A DNA stretch of 6,080 bases from JAFARZ01 sp035651595 (GCA_035651595.1 DASRFJ010000022.1:1-6080), one strand, 5' to 3'; positions 1-5,876 are shown, counted from the first letter of the stretch. Program-made: numbers and translations. The notes: generated by a model from the letters alone, not told the origin.

Positions 1-2
1 TC

Positions 3-182
3 GCCGCGGCGCTGATCTACCTGCCGGCCCTCCAGGGTGTCTTCGGCAGCGCCGCGCTGAGCCCGGCTCAGCTCGCCACCGTCGCGCCATTCCCGTTCAT
101 CGTCTGGGGCGCCGACGAGTTCCGGCGTCTGTTTCTCCGACATCGCCACGGTAAGGCGCGTGCTGAACGACCAGGGAGCTGA
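3..182 (+). CDS. Cation-transporting P-type ATPase, C-terminal fragment (5' end outside window)
   Basis: Frame 3 is open from the window edge to a TGA at 180-182 and gives 59 residues. The peptide contains LIYLPALQGVFGSAALSP, then a hydrophobic stretch, then GADEFRRLF and a basic tail. This is the pattern of the last two membrane helices and the cytosolic end of P-type cation pumps of the Ca2+/Mg2+-ATPase (P2A-like) type: a Y-x-P-x-L-Q-x-x-F-G loop, a final helix, then D-E-x-R-R. The phosphorylation DKTG motif and the nucleotide-binding domain lie upstream of the window, so the ion cannot be told. Such pumps are frequent neighbours of uspA and CBS genes in actinobacterial stress islands. The last 86 bases overlap the 3' end of the minus-strand uspA gene. 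The alternative is a chance open frame, but the family pattern makes this unlikely. Confidence 0.75.
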   Translation, partial: AAALIYLPALQGVFGSAALSPAQLATVAPFPFIVWGADEFRRLFLRHRHGKARAERPGS

Positions 183-555
183 CCGATCCCAGCATCAGCC
201 GGGCGAACCCGCCCGCGCCGCAGGAGCCGACGACGAGCATGTCCGCGTCCTTGGCGGCGTTGATCAGTTCTTCCACCACCGATCCGAACCCCACCCGGAC
301 GGTCACCGAACTGGGGCGGGATTCGCCGATGTCGTTCAGCGCCTTCTCGACCTCAGCCTGCACGACCTGCCCGGCCCGCTCCGCGAGCTCGTGGTCACCG
401 GGGTATTCGACCATGCCGCCGAAGTACCCGCGCATCAGCGTGTGCACGGTCATCACGGTCAGCGGCACGTCCCGCACCGCCGCCTCCCTCATGGCCCATT
501 CCAGAGCCCGCTGCGAATGGCCCGAGCCATCCACTCCGACGATGCTTCCAGGCAT
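97..555 (-). CDS. Universal stress protein, UspA family, single domain, with atypical C-terminus
   Basis: This 152-residue cytosolic protein of the ATP-binding Usp class opens with IVGVDGSGHSQRALEWA, the usual beta-1 strand with Asp9 followed by helix 1. It contains the nucleotide-binding signature G-2x-G-9x-G-S at residues 110-124 (G110, G113, G123, S124), so ATP binding should be intact. The ATG at 553-555 is preceded by GGAAGGTGA on the coding strand, a good ribosome binding site. Usp proteins normally finish with HAPCPV followed by a hydrophobic beta-5 strand. Here the sequence turns after HAP (about residue 134) into a polar, arginine-rich tail with no beta-5. That tail is exactly the part overlapping the P-type ATPase gene, so it may be read-through created by a frameshift or rearrangement. 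A DosR-like box lies 72 bases upstream of the start, which suggests hypoxia or dormancy control. Family identity is secure; the precise role is unknown, as for most Usp proteins. Confidence 0.9.
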   Translation of the reverse strand: MPGSIVGVDGSGHSQRALEWAMREAAVRDVPLTVMTVHTLMRGYFGGMVEYPGDHELAERAGQVVQAEVEKALNDIGESRPSSVTVRVGFGSVVEELINAAKDADMLVVGSCGAGGFARLMLGSVSSLVVQHAPYRGDVGETDAGTRRRPRR

Positions 556-604
556 TTCCGCTCACCTTCCGTACCTAGATCTCTGCCTGCGGTCACGACG
601 CTAG

Positions 605-618
605 GCGCCGAAAAGCCC
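605..618. promoter_or_regulatory. Degenerate DosR/DevR-like half of a tandem site
   Basis: GCGCCGAAAAGCCC matches the GGGnCnnnnGnCCC pattern in all but two defining positions. It is centred 22 bp from the better box at 627-640, about two helical turns, the arrangement expected for two dimers binding one DNA face. The two sites also share the core sequence CGAAA. It lies about 50 bases upstream of the uspA start, where a promoter-proximal activator would sit. Weak on its own. Confidence 0.25.
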
Positions 619-626
619 GGACATCA

Positions 627-640
627 GGGGCGAAAGACCC
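627..640. promoter_or_regulatory. DosR/DevR-like binding box between uspA and the arginine decarboxylase gene
   Basis: GGGGCGAAAGACCC fits the relaxed DosR consensus GGGnCnnnnGnCCC at every defining position. The site is a near palindrome and lies in the divergent intergenic region, 72 bases from the uspA start and 123 bases from the decarboxylase start. DosR regulates universal stress proteins in Mycobacterium tuberculosis, which supports uspA as the main target. Control of the decarboxylase from the same site is possible but is inference. No convincing sigma-70 -35/-10 pair was seen for either gene in 556-763. Confidence 0.5.
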
Positions 641-763
641 GCATCCTCATGCCTTTGGCAAAGTAGCGGGCCGAGCATTTTTCCGGGAACGGGCAATGCG
701 TCTTGCACGTGGGGTCGCGACGTGATTGCTTAGAGTTGTATCTCTGCGTGAGGCGGGCGGGCC

Positions 764-3043
764 ATGAAATCTACGGTTCTCATCTACGGGCGCGACGGGG
801 CGGGCACTGGGGCGATCGCGGCTGAGCATTTGCGCGATATCGTCACCCAGCTCGAGGGCAGCGGGCTGCGGGTGCGGTGGGTAGGCCGCCCTGATGATGC
901 CTTAGCGGTCATCGCCTCGGACGCCGCGCTCTCCGCTGTGCTGGTGGAGTGGGATGGCCTCGCCGACGGTGCGGTTGCGAATGGCGGGCCGCAGGTGCTG
1001 CGCGGCTTGGCGCTGCGGCACGCGGGGATGCCGGCGTTCGCGCTGGTTGACGACGAGGATCTGCATGGCATCCCGTTGTGGGTGTATGAGCAGGTGCAGG
1101 GGTTCATCTGGGTACTGGAGGACACTCCTTCGTTCATCGCCGGCCGCGTCGTTAATGCGGTGCGCGCATACCAGGAGCGGCTGCTTCCCCCGTTCTTCAG
1201 CGCGCTTCAGGATTTCGACCACCATCATGAGTACTCCTGGCACACTCCCTCCCATGCGGGAGGGATCGCGTTCTTGAAGTCCGCGGTCGGGCGGGCCTAT
1301 TTCGACTATTACGGCGAGCAGCTGTTCCGGACCGACCTGTCCATTTCGGTCACCGAGCTGGGATCGCCGCTTGAGCACACCGGCGCTGTCGGGGCTGCGG
1401 AGCGGAACGCTGCCCGGGTGTTCGGCGCGGACCGGACGTTCTTCGTGCTCAACGGCAACTCGACGGCCAACCGTGTCGCCGGGCATCATTTCCTGGCCCG
1501 CGATGAACTGGCCCTGGTGGACCGCAACTGCCACAAGTCGATCCAGCATGTGCTGACGATCAGCGGGGGCCGCCCGGTTTACCTGGTCCCGTCCAGGAAC
1601 GGCCTGGGAATCTGCGGCCCGATCCCGCCGGCCGCGCTGAGCCCGGAAGCCATCGGCCGCGCAGTAGCCAGTTCCGGGCTGGCAGCGGACGCGGTAAGCC
1701 AGGATCCGGCTTACGCGGTGGTGACCAACTCGACCTACGACGGGCTATGCTACGACGCGGTCAGTGTCGCTGGGCTGCTGGCCGGGTCCGCGCCTCGGGT
1801 CCATTTCGACGAAGCGTGGTTCGCGTACGCCCGGTTCAATCCGCTGTACCGGAACCGGTATGGCATGGCCGTGGACGAGACGAGCGTGCCCGGGCCGCAC
1901 CGTCCGACCATCATCGCGACCCAGTCCACCCACAAGCTGCTGGCCGCGCTGTCGCAGGCCGCGATGCTGCATGTCCGGTCCGCACCGCGGGCTCCGGTTA
2001 ATTTCGACCGGCTGAACGAGACCTACCTGATGCACGCGAGCACCTCCCCGCTGTACCCGATGATCGCGTCCTTGGATGTGGCGGCCGCGATGATGGACGG
2101 GCCCGGCGGGCAGACGCTGACCGGGGACGCCATCGTCGAGGCGGTCCGGTTCCGGCAGGCGATGAGCCGGCTGGCCGACCGGATCCGGGAGTCCGGTGAC
2201 CGGCCGCCGTGGTTCTTCGGGGTCTGGCAGCCGCCCGCGGTCACCGATCCGGCCACCGCCAAGGAATACCGGTTCCAGGACGCGCCGCTCGACCTGCTGT
2301 GCACCAGCCCCGCCTGCTGGAGCCTGGAACCGGGAGCGGCCTGGCACGGCTTCGGCGGCCTGGAACCGGGGTACTGCATGCTCGACCCGGTCAAGGTCAC
2401 CATCACCTGTCCTGGCACTTCGGCCGACGGCAGCACCGGGGAATGGGGCATCCCCGCCCGCCTGCTGGCCGGGTACCTCGACAGCCGCAACATCGTGGTG
2501 GAGAAGGTCGGCGACTACACGATCCTGATCTTGTTCTCCATCGGCATCACCAAAGGCAAGTGGGGGACGCTTCTGGACGCCCTCATCGGCTTCAAGGATC
2601 TCTACGACACCGGCGCCCAGGTCAGGGACGTCCTCCCGGGCACCGGGTACGACGACCTCACCCTTCCCGAACTGTGCGCCCGGATGCACCGCCAGCTCAG
2701 CGGCAACCACGTCGGCGGCCTGCTGCACGAGGTATTCACCAGCCTGCCCGAACCCGTGATGACACCCGCCGCCTGCTACCAGATGCTGATCCGCTCCGGC
2801 ACCGAGCGCCTGCCCCTGGCCAGCCTGGCGGACCACGTCGCCGCCACCAAGGTCGTCGTCACCCCGCCGGGCATTCCGATGCTCATGCCGGGCGAGGCCA
2901 TCGGCCCCGGCGACGGCCCTGTCCTGTCCTACCTGTCAGCCCTGCAGTCCTTCGACAAGGCATTCCCTGCCTTTACCAGCGACATCTCCGGCGTGCACCG
3001 CGACCCGTCCGGCGACTACTGGATCGAAGCCGTCACTCAGTAG
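764..3043 (+). CDS. adiA: AdiA-type biodegradative arginine decarboxylase (PLP-dependent, Orn/Lys/Arg decarboxylase class I)
   Basis: The predicted reaction is L-arginine + H+ to agmatine + CO2 in the cytosol, consuming a proton. The 759 residues nearly equal E. coli AdiA (about 755). An N-terminal flavodoxin-like wing domain (roughly 1-130) precedes the fold-type-I catalytic core. Visible active-site elements are NGNSTAN (230-236, phosphate binding), DRNCHKS with His257 expected to stack on PLP, FDEAW with Asp349 for the pyridine nitrogen, and STHK with Lys391 as Schiff-base lysine. The stretches HFDEAWFAYARFNPLYR, WGTL, PPGIPML and SYLSALQSFD follow AdiA rather than the lysine (CadA) or ornithine (SpeC/SpeF) enzymes, which favours arginine. 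The ATG follows a GAGGCGGG ribosome-binding-like stretch. A membrane-protein gene follows after 83 bases on the same strand, probably co-transcribed. No AdiC-type arginine/agmatine antiporter is present in the window. Substrate specificity remains inferred. Confidence 0.9.
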   Translation: MKSTVLIYGRDGAGTGAIAAEHLRDIVTQLEGSGLRVRWVGRPDDALAVIASDAALSAVLVEWDGLADGAVANGGPQVLRGLALRHAGMPAFALVDDEDLHGIPLWVYEQVQGFIWVLEDTPSFIAGRVVNAVRAYQERLLPPFFSALQDFDHHHEYSWHTPSHAGGIAFLKSAVGRAYFDYYGEQLFRTDLSISVTELGSPLEHTGAVGAAERNAARVFGADRTFFVLNGNSTANRVAGHHFLARDELALVDRNCHKSIQHVLTISGGRPVYLVPSRNGLGICGPIPPAALSPEAIGRAVASSGLAADAVSQDPAYAVVTNSTYDGLCYDAVSVAGLLAGSAPRVHFDEAWFAYARFNPLYRNRYGMAVDETSVPGPHRPTIIATQSTHKLLAALSQAAMLHVRSAPRAPVNFDRLNETYLMHASTSPLYPMIASLDVAAAMMDGPGGQTLTGDAIVEAVRFRQAMSRLADRIRESGDRPPWFFGVWQPPAVTDPATAKEYRFQDAPLDLLCTSPACWSLEPGAAWHGFGGLEPGYCMLDPVKVTITCPGTSADGSTGEWGIPARLLAGYLDSRNIVVEKVGDYTILILFSIGITKGKWGTLLDALIGFKDLYDTGAQVRDVLPGTGYDDLTLPELCARMHRQLSGNHVGGLLHEVFTSLPEPVMTPAACYQMLIRSGTERLPLASLADHVAATKVVVTPPGIPMLMPGEAIGPGDGPVLSYLSALQSFDKAFPAFTSDISGVHRDPSGDYWIEAVTQ

Positions 3044-3126
3044 GCGGGTATCCCCGCATTGCCCTCGGACATCCGCAGCATGCCGCGGGCGGAACCGCTG
3101 CGCCCATCATCAAGGAGATCGCGCAC

Positions 3127-3891
3127 ATGTTGTTTTCCTGGACCGGATTCGGCACCCTGATCGGCGTCGTCGCCGCGGTGACAGCCGGGCTGCATCTGAC
3201 CCAGCGGTACGCCCCCCACCCCCGGCGGGAGAAGCACAACGACGTGGCCGGGTTCATCTTCGCCGCCATCGCCGTGTTCTACGCGGTCCTGGTCGCCTTC
3301 GTCATCGTCGCCCTCTGGTCCGATGACGGCACCGCCCGGCAGACCACCTACAGCGAAGGCAACGACCTCGCCTCCGTCTACTGGCTATCCCGCCATATGC
3401 CGCTCGCCCAGGGCCGGCCGCTTGAGCACCTCACCCTCGAGTACGCCCACACCGTCATCGAACAGGAATGGCCGCTGATGGCCAGCCACCACAGCTCCCC
3501 GGCCGCCACTGCCCTGATCTACCAGATACGCAACGACGCGTTCAGCCTGAACCCCGCGACACCTCGCGACCAGGTCATCTTCGAGGAAGTCACTACCAGC
3601 GTCACCGCCTTGGCCGCTGACCGACGGGAACGCCTGGACGCCATCGGCGACGGCGTGCCCGTCTTCTTGTGGGCCGCCCTCATCGGCGGCGGCATCATCA
3701 CGGTCGGCTTCACCTTCCTGTTCGGCCTGTCCAGCACCTGGGTTCACGTCGTGATGGTCGGGCTTTTCGCCGCCGTGATCGTGGTATCTCTCATCTTGAT
3801 CAAGGATCTCAACTACCCCTTCGCCGGCCCCGGCAAGGTCAGCCCCGAAGCATTCGAGGTCTTCCTGTCCCGGCTCCCGCCGCCGCGCTGA
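3127..3891 (+). CDS. DUF4239 (bestrophin-like) integral membrane protein
   Basis: This 254-residue protein has four hydrophobic segments at about 6-24, 41-64, 177-200 and 205-226, and a soluble, partly helical loop of about 110 residues between the second and third. Near the C-terminus it carries D-x-N-Y-P-F-x-G followed by K-V-S-P-E-A-F (227-243), the hallmark end of the DUF4239 family, which is distantly likened to bestrophin anion channels. Its function is not established. The start is the ATG at 3127, nine bases after an exact AAGGAG (3112-3117). The open frame extends much further upstream, but only as a shadow of the decarboxylase gene. It lies 83 bases behind the arginine decarboxylase with no clear terminator between, so it is probably its operon partner and could help ion or pH balance (inference). 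The last 53 bases overlap the convergent CBS-BON gene. Confidence 0.85.
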   Translation: MLFSWTGFGTLIGVVAAVTAGLHLTQRYAPHPRREKHNDVAGFIFAAIAVFYAVLVAFVIVALWSDDGTARQTTYSEGNDLASVYWLSRHMPLAQGRPLEHLTLEYAHTVIEQEWPLMASHHSSPAATALIYQIRNDAFSLNPATPRDQVIFEEVTTSVTALAADRRERLDAIGDGVPVFLWAALIGGGIITVGFTFLFGLSSTWVHVVMVGLFAAVIVVSLILIKDLNYPFAGPGKVSPEAFEVFLSRLPPPR

Positions 3892-4546
3892 TGAATGGGC
3901 CTGGCGGGTAGAAAAGCCGGCCGCGAACCGAGACGACGCCGTCGACACGCCACACGGCGTTGACGAGCGCCTGGCCGCGTTCCTCGGTCTCCGCGCGGCC
4001 TTCCAGCGTGACGATTCCATCCGTCACCGTGACCGTGTACCGATCGGGGTCGGTGCGGAACTTGTTCAAGATCACGCCGTCGCGGATCTCGTTCTTGATG
4101 TCGGCGTCCGCGCGGTTGTACACGCTCAGTACGTCGGCGCGGCTGACGATGCCGAGGAGATGGTTCCAGGCGTCGACGACGGGCAGCCGCTTCACCCGGC
4201 AGGAGTACATCAGCCGGGCAGCGCGGGCGACCGTTTCCTCCGGTCCGATCGTGACCGGCGGCGTCGTCATCAGGTCTTCCGCCGTCATCGCGCCCGCCTT
4301 GGCGATGTCCTTGTGATACCGGAGGTGACCGACCGGGCTCGGTCGCATGCCCCCGCTGGCCACCAGGGCCTCCTTAGTGAGCATGTCAGCCTCGGAAACC
4401 ACGCCGATGACCTTGCCCTCGTCGTCGACGACCGGGAACGCGCTGATCCGGTGCTGCCCGAGCCGAGCGGCCATCTCCTTGAACGAGACGTCTTTCCGGA
4501 CCGCCACGACATCGGTAGTCATCACGTCCTTGACAATGGCGCTCAT
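3839..4546 (-). CDS. CBS-CBS-BON domain protein
   Basis: This 235-residue soluble protein has two CBS motifs, residues about 7-58 (VKDVMT ... FPVVDDEGKVIGVVSEADML) and about 91-142 (DLMTTPPV ... LPVVDAWNHLLGIVSRADVL), which together form a Bateman module expected to bind an adenine nucleotide. A BON domain follows at about 147-212 (IKNEIRDGVI ... DGIVTLEG ... VDGVVSVRGRL). In actinobacteria such proteins accompany uspA and hspX in DosR-type islands; they are presumed energy-state sensors, but no reaction is known. The start is the ATG at 4544-4546 because AAGGAG (complement of 4555-4560) lies eight bases upstream and the CBS repeat begins at once. An ATG 34 codons further upstream, at 4646-4648, would add an arginine-rich stretch without family character. 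It is divergent from hspX across a shared control region and convergent with the DUF4239 gene, overlapping its 3' end by 53 bases. Confidence 0.92.
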   Translation of the reverse strand: MSAIVKDVMTTDVVAVRKDVSFKEMAARLGQHRISAFPVVDDEGKVIGVVSEADMLTKEALVASGGMRPSPVGHLRYHKDIAKAGAMTAEDLMTTPPVTIGPEETVARAARLMYSCRVKRLPVVDAWNHLLGIVSRADVLSVYNRADADIKNEIRDGVILNKFRTDPDRYTVTVTDGIVTLEGRAETEERGQALVNAVWRVDGVVSVRGRLFYPPGPFISAAAGAGTGRPRMLRG

Positions 4547-4554
4547 CGCGATCG

Positions 4555-4560
4555 CTCCTT
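4555..4560 (-). promoter_or_regulatory. Ribosome binding site fixing the CBS-BON start
   Basis: The coding strand reads AAGGAG, eight bases before the ATG at 4546. It selects this start over the in-frame ATG at 4648. Confidence 0.8.
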
Positions 4561-4578
4561 CCCGCGTCTGCCATGCGG

Positions 4579-4686
4579 GCGAGAAGGACCCCGCTACCCG
4601 CCTCTCGCGGATCCCGATTGCGCGGTGCGCGGCGAACGCCGGGGGCACGCCGCCGCTTCCCCGCGTCTTGCCGGGGTCCTTCTCGC
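4579..4686. repeat. 15-bp exact inverted repeat in the CBS-BON / hspX divergent region
   Basis: GCGAGAAGGACCCCG at 4579-4593 is the exact reverse complement of CGGGGTCCTTCTCGC at 4672-4686, with 78 bases between the arms. The left arm lies in the 5' untranslated or promoter region of the CBS-BON gene; the right arm lies just before the cluster of DosR-like boxes. The arms have no run of T behind them, so a terminator is unlikely. They could be paired operator sites for one regulator, a cruciform, or the remnant ends of a small element. Confidence 0.75.
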
Positions 4687-4707
4687 TCAGTTCCAGACCA
4701 TCGCCTC

Positions 4708-4721
4708 GGGACCGTGATCCA
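4708..4721. promoter_or_regulatory. Degenerate third DosR-like site upstream of hspX
   Basis: GGGACCGTGATCCA keeps a perfect GGGAC half-site, but the second half is altered (ATCCA instead of GnCCC). It is centred 16 bp from the strong box at 4724-4737. It could be a low-affinity secondary site filled cooperatively. Confidence 0.3.
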
Positions 4722-4723
4722 CA

Positions 4724-4737
4724 GGGACGAAGGTCCC
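4724..4737. promoter_or_regulatory. DosR/DevR-like binding box (distal, strong)
   Basis: GGGACGAAGGTCCC has perfect GGGAC/GTCCC arms around four bases, an ideal match to the core of the mycobacterial DosR palindrome. It lies 100 bases upstream of the hspX start and 177 bases from the CBS-BON start, in the divergent region. In M. tuberculosis hspX (acr) is the model DosR target and has more than one box in front of it, so position and neighbour both support the call. The response regulator itself is not in the window. Confidence 0.7.
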
Positions 4738-4768
4738 GAACCAGGACCCGCCCCGGTACTCAGATGGC

Positions 4769-4782
4769 GGGACCACCGGCCC
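4769..4782. promoter_or_regulatory. DosR/DevR-like binding box (proximal to hspX)
   Basis: GGGACCACCGGCCC matches GGGnCnnnnGnCCC at every defining position. It is centred 45 bp, about four helical turns, downstream of the strong box at 4724-4737. TATGGG at 4804-4809 is a possible -10. If used, transcription would begin near 4816 and the box centre would fall near -40, overlapping the -35 region as for a class II activator. That promoter assignment is inference. Confidence 0.6.
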
Positions 4783-4837
4783 CACCCACACCTCTCGTGC
4801 CGATATGGGATCGACGTAGAAAGAGAGGTGCGTACAG

Positions 4838-5260
4838 ATGAGTGTTTTGCTACGCAGAGATCCGCGGACCATGTTCCCGGACCTCGTGGACTGGTTCGAG
4901 TCGCCGTTCGTGACGCTGCGCCCCTACCTGGCGCAGGCGATCCGGATCGAGGATTACATCGAGGGCGACCACTATGTGGTGCGGGCCGAACTGGCCGGCA
5001 TCGACCCGGCGAAGGACGTCGAGATCATGGTCGGGGACGGTTACCTGACGATCCGCGCGGAGCGGACCGAGAAGACCGAGGACAAGCACCGGAGCGAGTT
5101 CCGGTACGGGTCCTTCTCCCGGACGATCACGTTGCCGGCCGGGGCGGACGAGGACAACGTGGCCGCGGACTACCGCGACGGCATCCTCACCGTCACCGTC
5201 GGCATGAAGCCGGAGAAGAAGGCGGAAGCCCGCAAGGTCGAGATCACGACCGGCAAGTAA
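4838..5260 (+). CDS. hspX: HspX/Acr-type small heat-shock protein (Hsp20, alpha-crystallin)
   Basis: This 140-residue ATP-independent holdase chaperone compares with 144 residues for M. tuberculosis HspX. The N-terminal R-x-P-R-x-(L/M)-F-P-(D/E) start is shared with that protein. The alpha-crystallin domain spans about 38-124, with YVVRAELAGIDPAKDVEIMV, GYLTIRAERTEK and RSEFRYGSFSRTITLPAGAD. The diagnostic DGILTV lies at 114-119. A C-terminal V-E-I (134-136) serves as the I-x-I type tail motif used for oligomer assembly. The ATG at 4838 sits nine bases after a GAGAGG ribosome binding site. Two good DosR-like palindromes and a weaker one lie 56-130 bases upstream, so induction by low oxygen, NO or dormancy signals is likely. 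The closest relatives I recognise are the mycobacterial HspX proteins rather than the heat-induced Hsp18 type, but this rests on remembered sequence. Confidence 0.93.
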   Translation: MSVLLRRDPRTMFPDLVDWFESPFVTLRPYLAQAIRIEDYIEGDHYVVRAELAGIDPAKDVEIMVGDGYLTIRAERTEKTEDKHRSEFRYGSFSRTITLPAGADEDNVAADYRDGILTVTVGMKPEKKAEARKVEITTGK

Positions 5261-5381
5261 GTCGCGGGTTGCGGGTCACCATGCGGCCGTAGCGGGCGCG
5301 CGGAGCGTGTTACCGATGGCCGTTCGGCATCATGACCTTCGGCCCTTACCGGGGCGGCGACCGGCCTGATTGCGTGGGAAT

Positions 5382-5858
5382 ATGCCCCAGCCACGGGATT
5401 TCCTCGAGCGATTCAGGCCGGCCGGCGCACCGGGCGCGGCGGCGCGAGCCGGCGTACCCGCCGATCGCGGCGGAGAGCTGGCCGGTGAGCTCTCCCCGGT
5501 GCTCGGACTGCTGGACGAAACTCACCGTGAGTGCGGTCAGATAGTCGCGCGCGCAAGGGACGACGCCGCGCGGATCAGCGCCGCCGCCAGGGAGCAGGCC
5601 GCCGCCATCGCCGCGGACGGCATGCAGCAGGCAAATGCGGCGCGGCGGGAAGCGGCCGAAGCGGCGCTCGCCGCGGCGCGCGGCGCGCGGAGCCGCGAGA
5701 TCGCGTCCGCGAAGCAGCGAGCGGCGCGTATCGGGGAACTGGCGCGGCGCCGCATCCCGGCGCTGGCTGGCGACGCGGTCGCGATGATCAGGGAGCTGGG
5801 GCGCTATGGACTTATGGCACATTGCCATCAGGCAGTTTGGGTCAAAGGCTATAAGTGA
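5382..5858 (+). CDS. Alanine/arginine-rich coiled-coil protein, similar to V/A-type ATPase stalk (H/G/E-like) proteins
   Basis: From the ATG at 5382 the product has 158 residues. A short N-terminal PRDFLERFRPAGAPGAAA segment is followed by a long charged, Ala-rich helix (about 30-125) with heptad-like spacing, then IPALAGDAVAMIREL. This build resembles small stalk subunits encoded at the head of actinobacterial V/A-type ATPase operons, but the match is by general character and not decisive; any coiled-coil adaptor could look similar. No ATPase subunit follows; an ABC transporter does. The last 18 residues (RYGLMAHCHQ...) are unlike the rest, and their DNA is visibly richer in A+T, so the gene may be truncated or fused to foreign sequence at about 5805. 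The ribosome binding site is poor: GGGAA directly abuts the ATG, and an in-frame TTG at 5370 is the alternative start. Confidence 0.55.
   Translation: MPQPRDFLERFRPAGAPGAAARAGVPADRGGELAGELSPVLGLLDETHRECGQIVARARDDAARISAAAREQAAAIAADGMQQANAARREAAEAALAAARGARSREIASAKQRAARIGELARRRIPALAGDAVAMIRELGRYGLMAHCHQAVWVKGYK
5814..5828. promoter_or_regulatory. Small perfect inverted repeat, possible operator
   Basis: ATGGCA-CAT-TGCCAT has six-base arms around a three-base centre. It lies inside the A+T-richer patch at the 3' end of the coiled-coil gene, 110-124 bases upstream of the ABC-transporter start, and is followed by TATAAG (5850-5855), a -10-like hexamer. A properly spaced -35 was not found. It may be an operator for the transporter operon. 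Confidence 0.3.
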
Positions 5859-5876
5859 CCTTCGCGACGCATGAGA

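Noticed and set aside
160..666. Plus-strand open frames of 121 and 168 codons across the uspA region
   Set aside because: They are antisense to a clear Usp gene, Arg/Pro/His-rich without family character, and typical of spurious frames in G+C-rich DNA.
706..724. CACGT...ACGTG inverted repeat and TTGCAC (703-708) as a decarboxylase promoter or operator
   Set aside because: The arms are only five bases with a nine-base spacer, and no acceptable -10 lies 16-18 bases after TTGCAC; TAGAGT at 731-736 is 22 bases away.
1745..2836. Long minus-strand open frame (363 codons) inside the decarboxylase gene
   Set aside because: It is a complementary-strand shadow of a strongly conserved AdiA-type coding region; the product has no recognisable domain.
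3044..3057. GCGGG-tatc-CCCGC hairpin just after the decarboxylase stop
   Set aside because: The stem is five base pairs with no T-run; too weak to call a terminator, and the next gene follows on the same strand.
2209..3126. Upstream extension of the DUF4239 frame
   Set aside because: It overlaps the decarboxylase in another frame and is Arg/His/Pro-rich; the AAGGAG-preceded ATG at 3127 begins right at the first membrane helix.
4547..4648. 34-codon N-terminal extension of the CBS-BON protein
   Set aside because: The extension lacks family similarity, and a strong AAGGAG precedes the internal ATG that opens the first CBS motif.
4573..5292. Plus-strand 239-codon frame overlapping hspX
   Set aside because: It is out of frame with the unmistakable Hsp20 sequence and has Arg/Gly/Asp-rich shadow composition.
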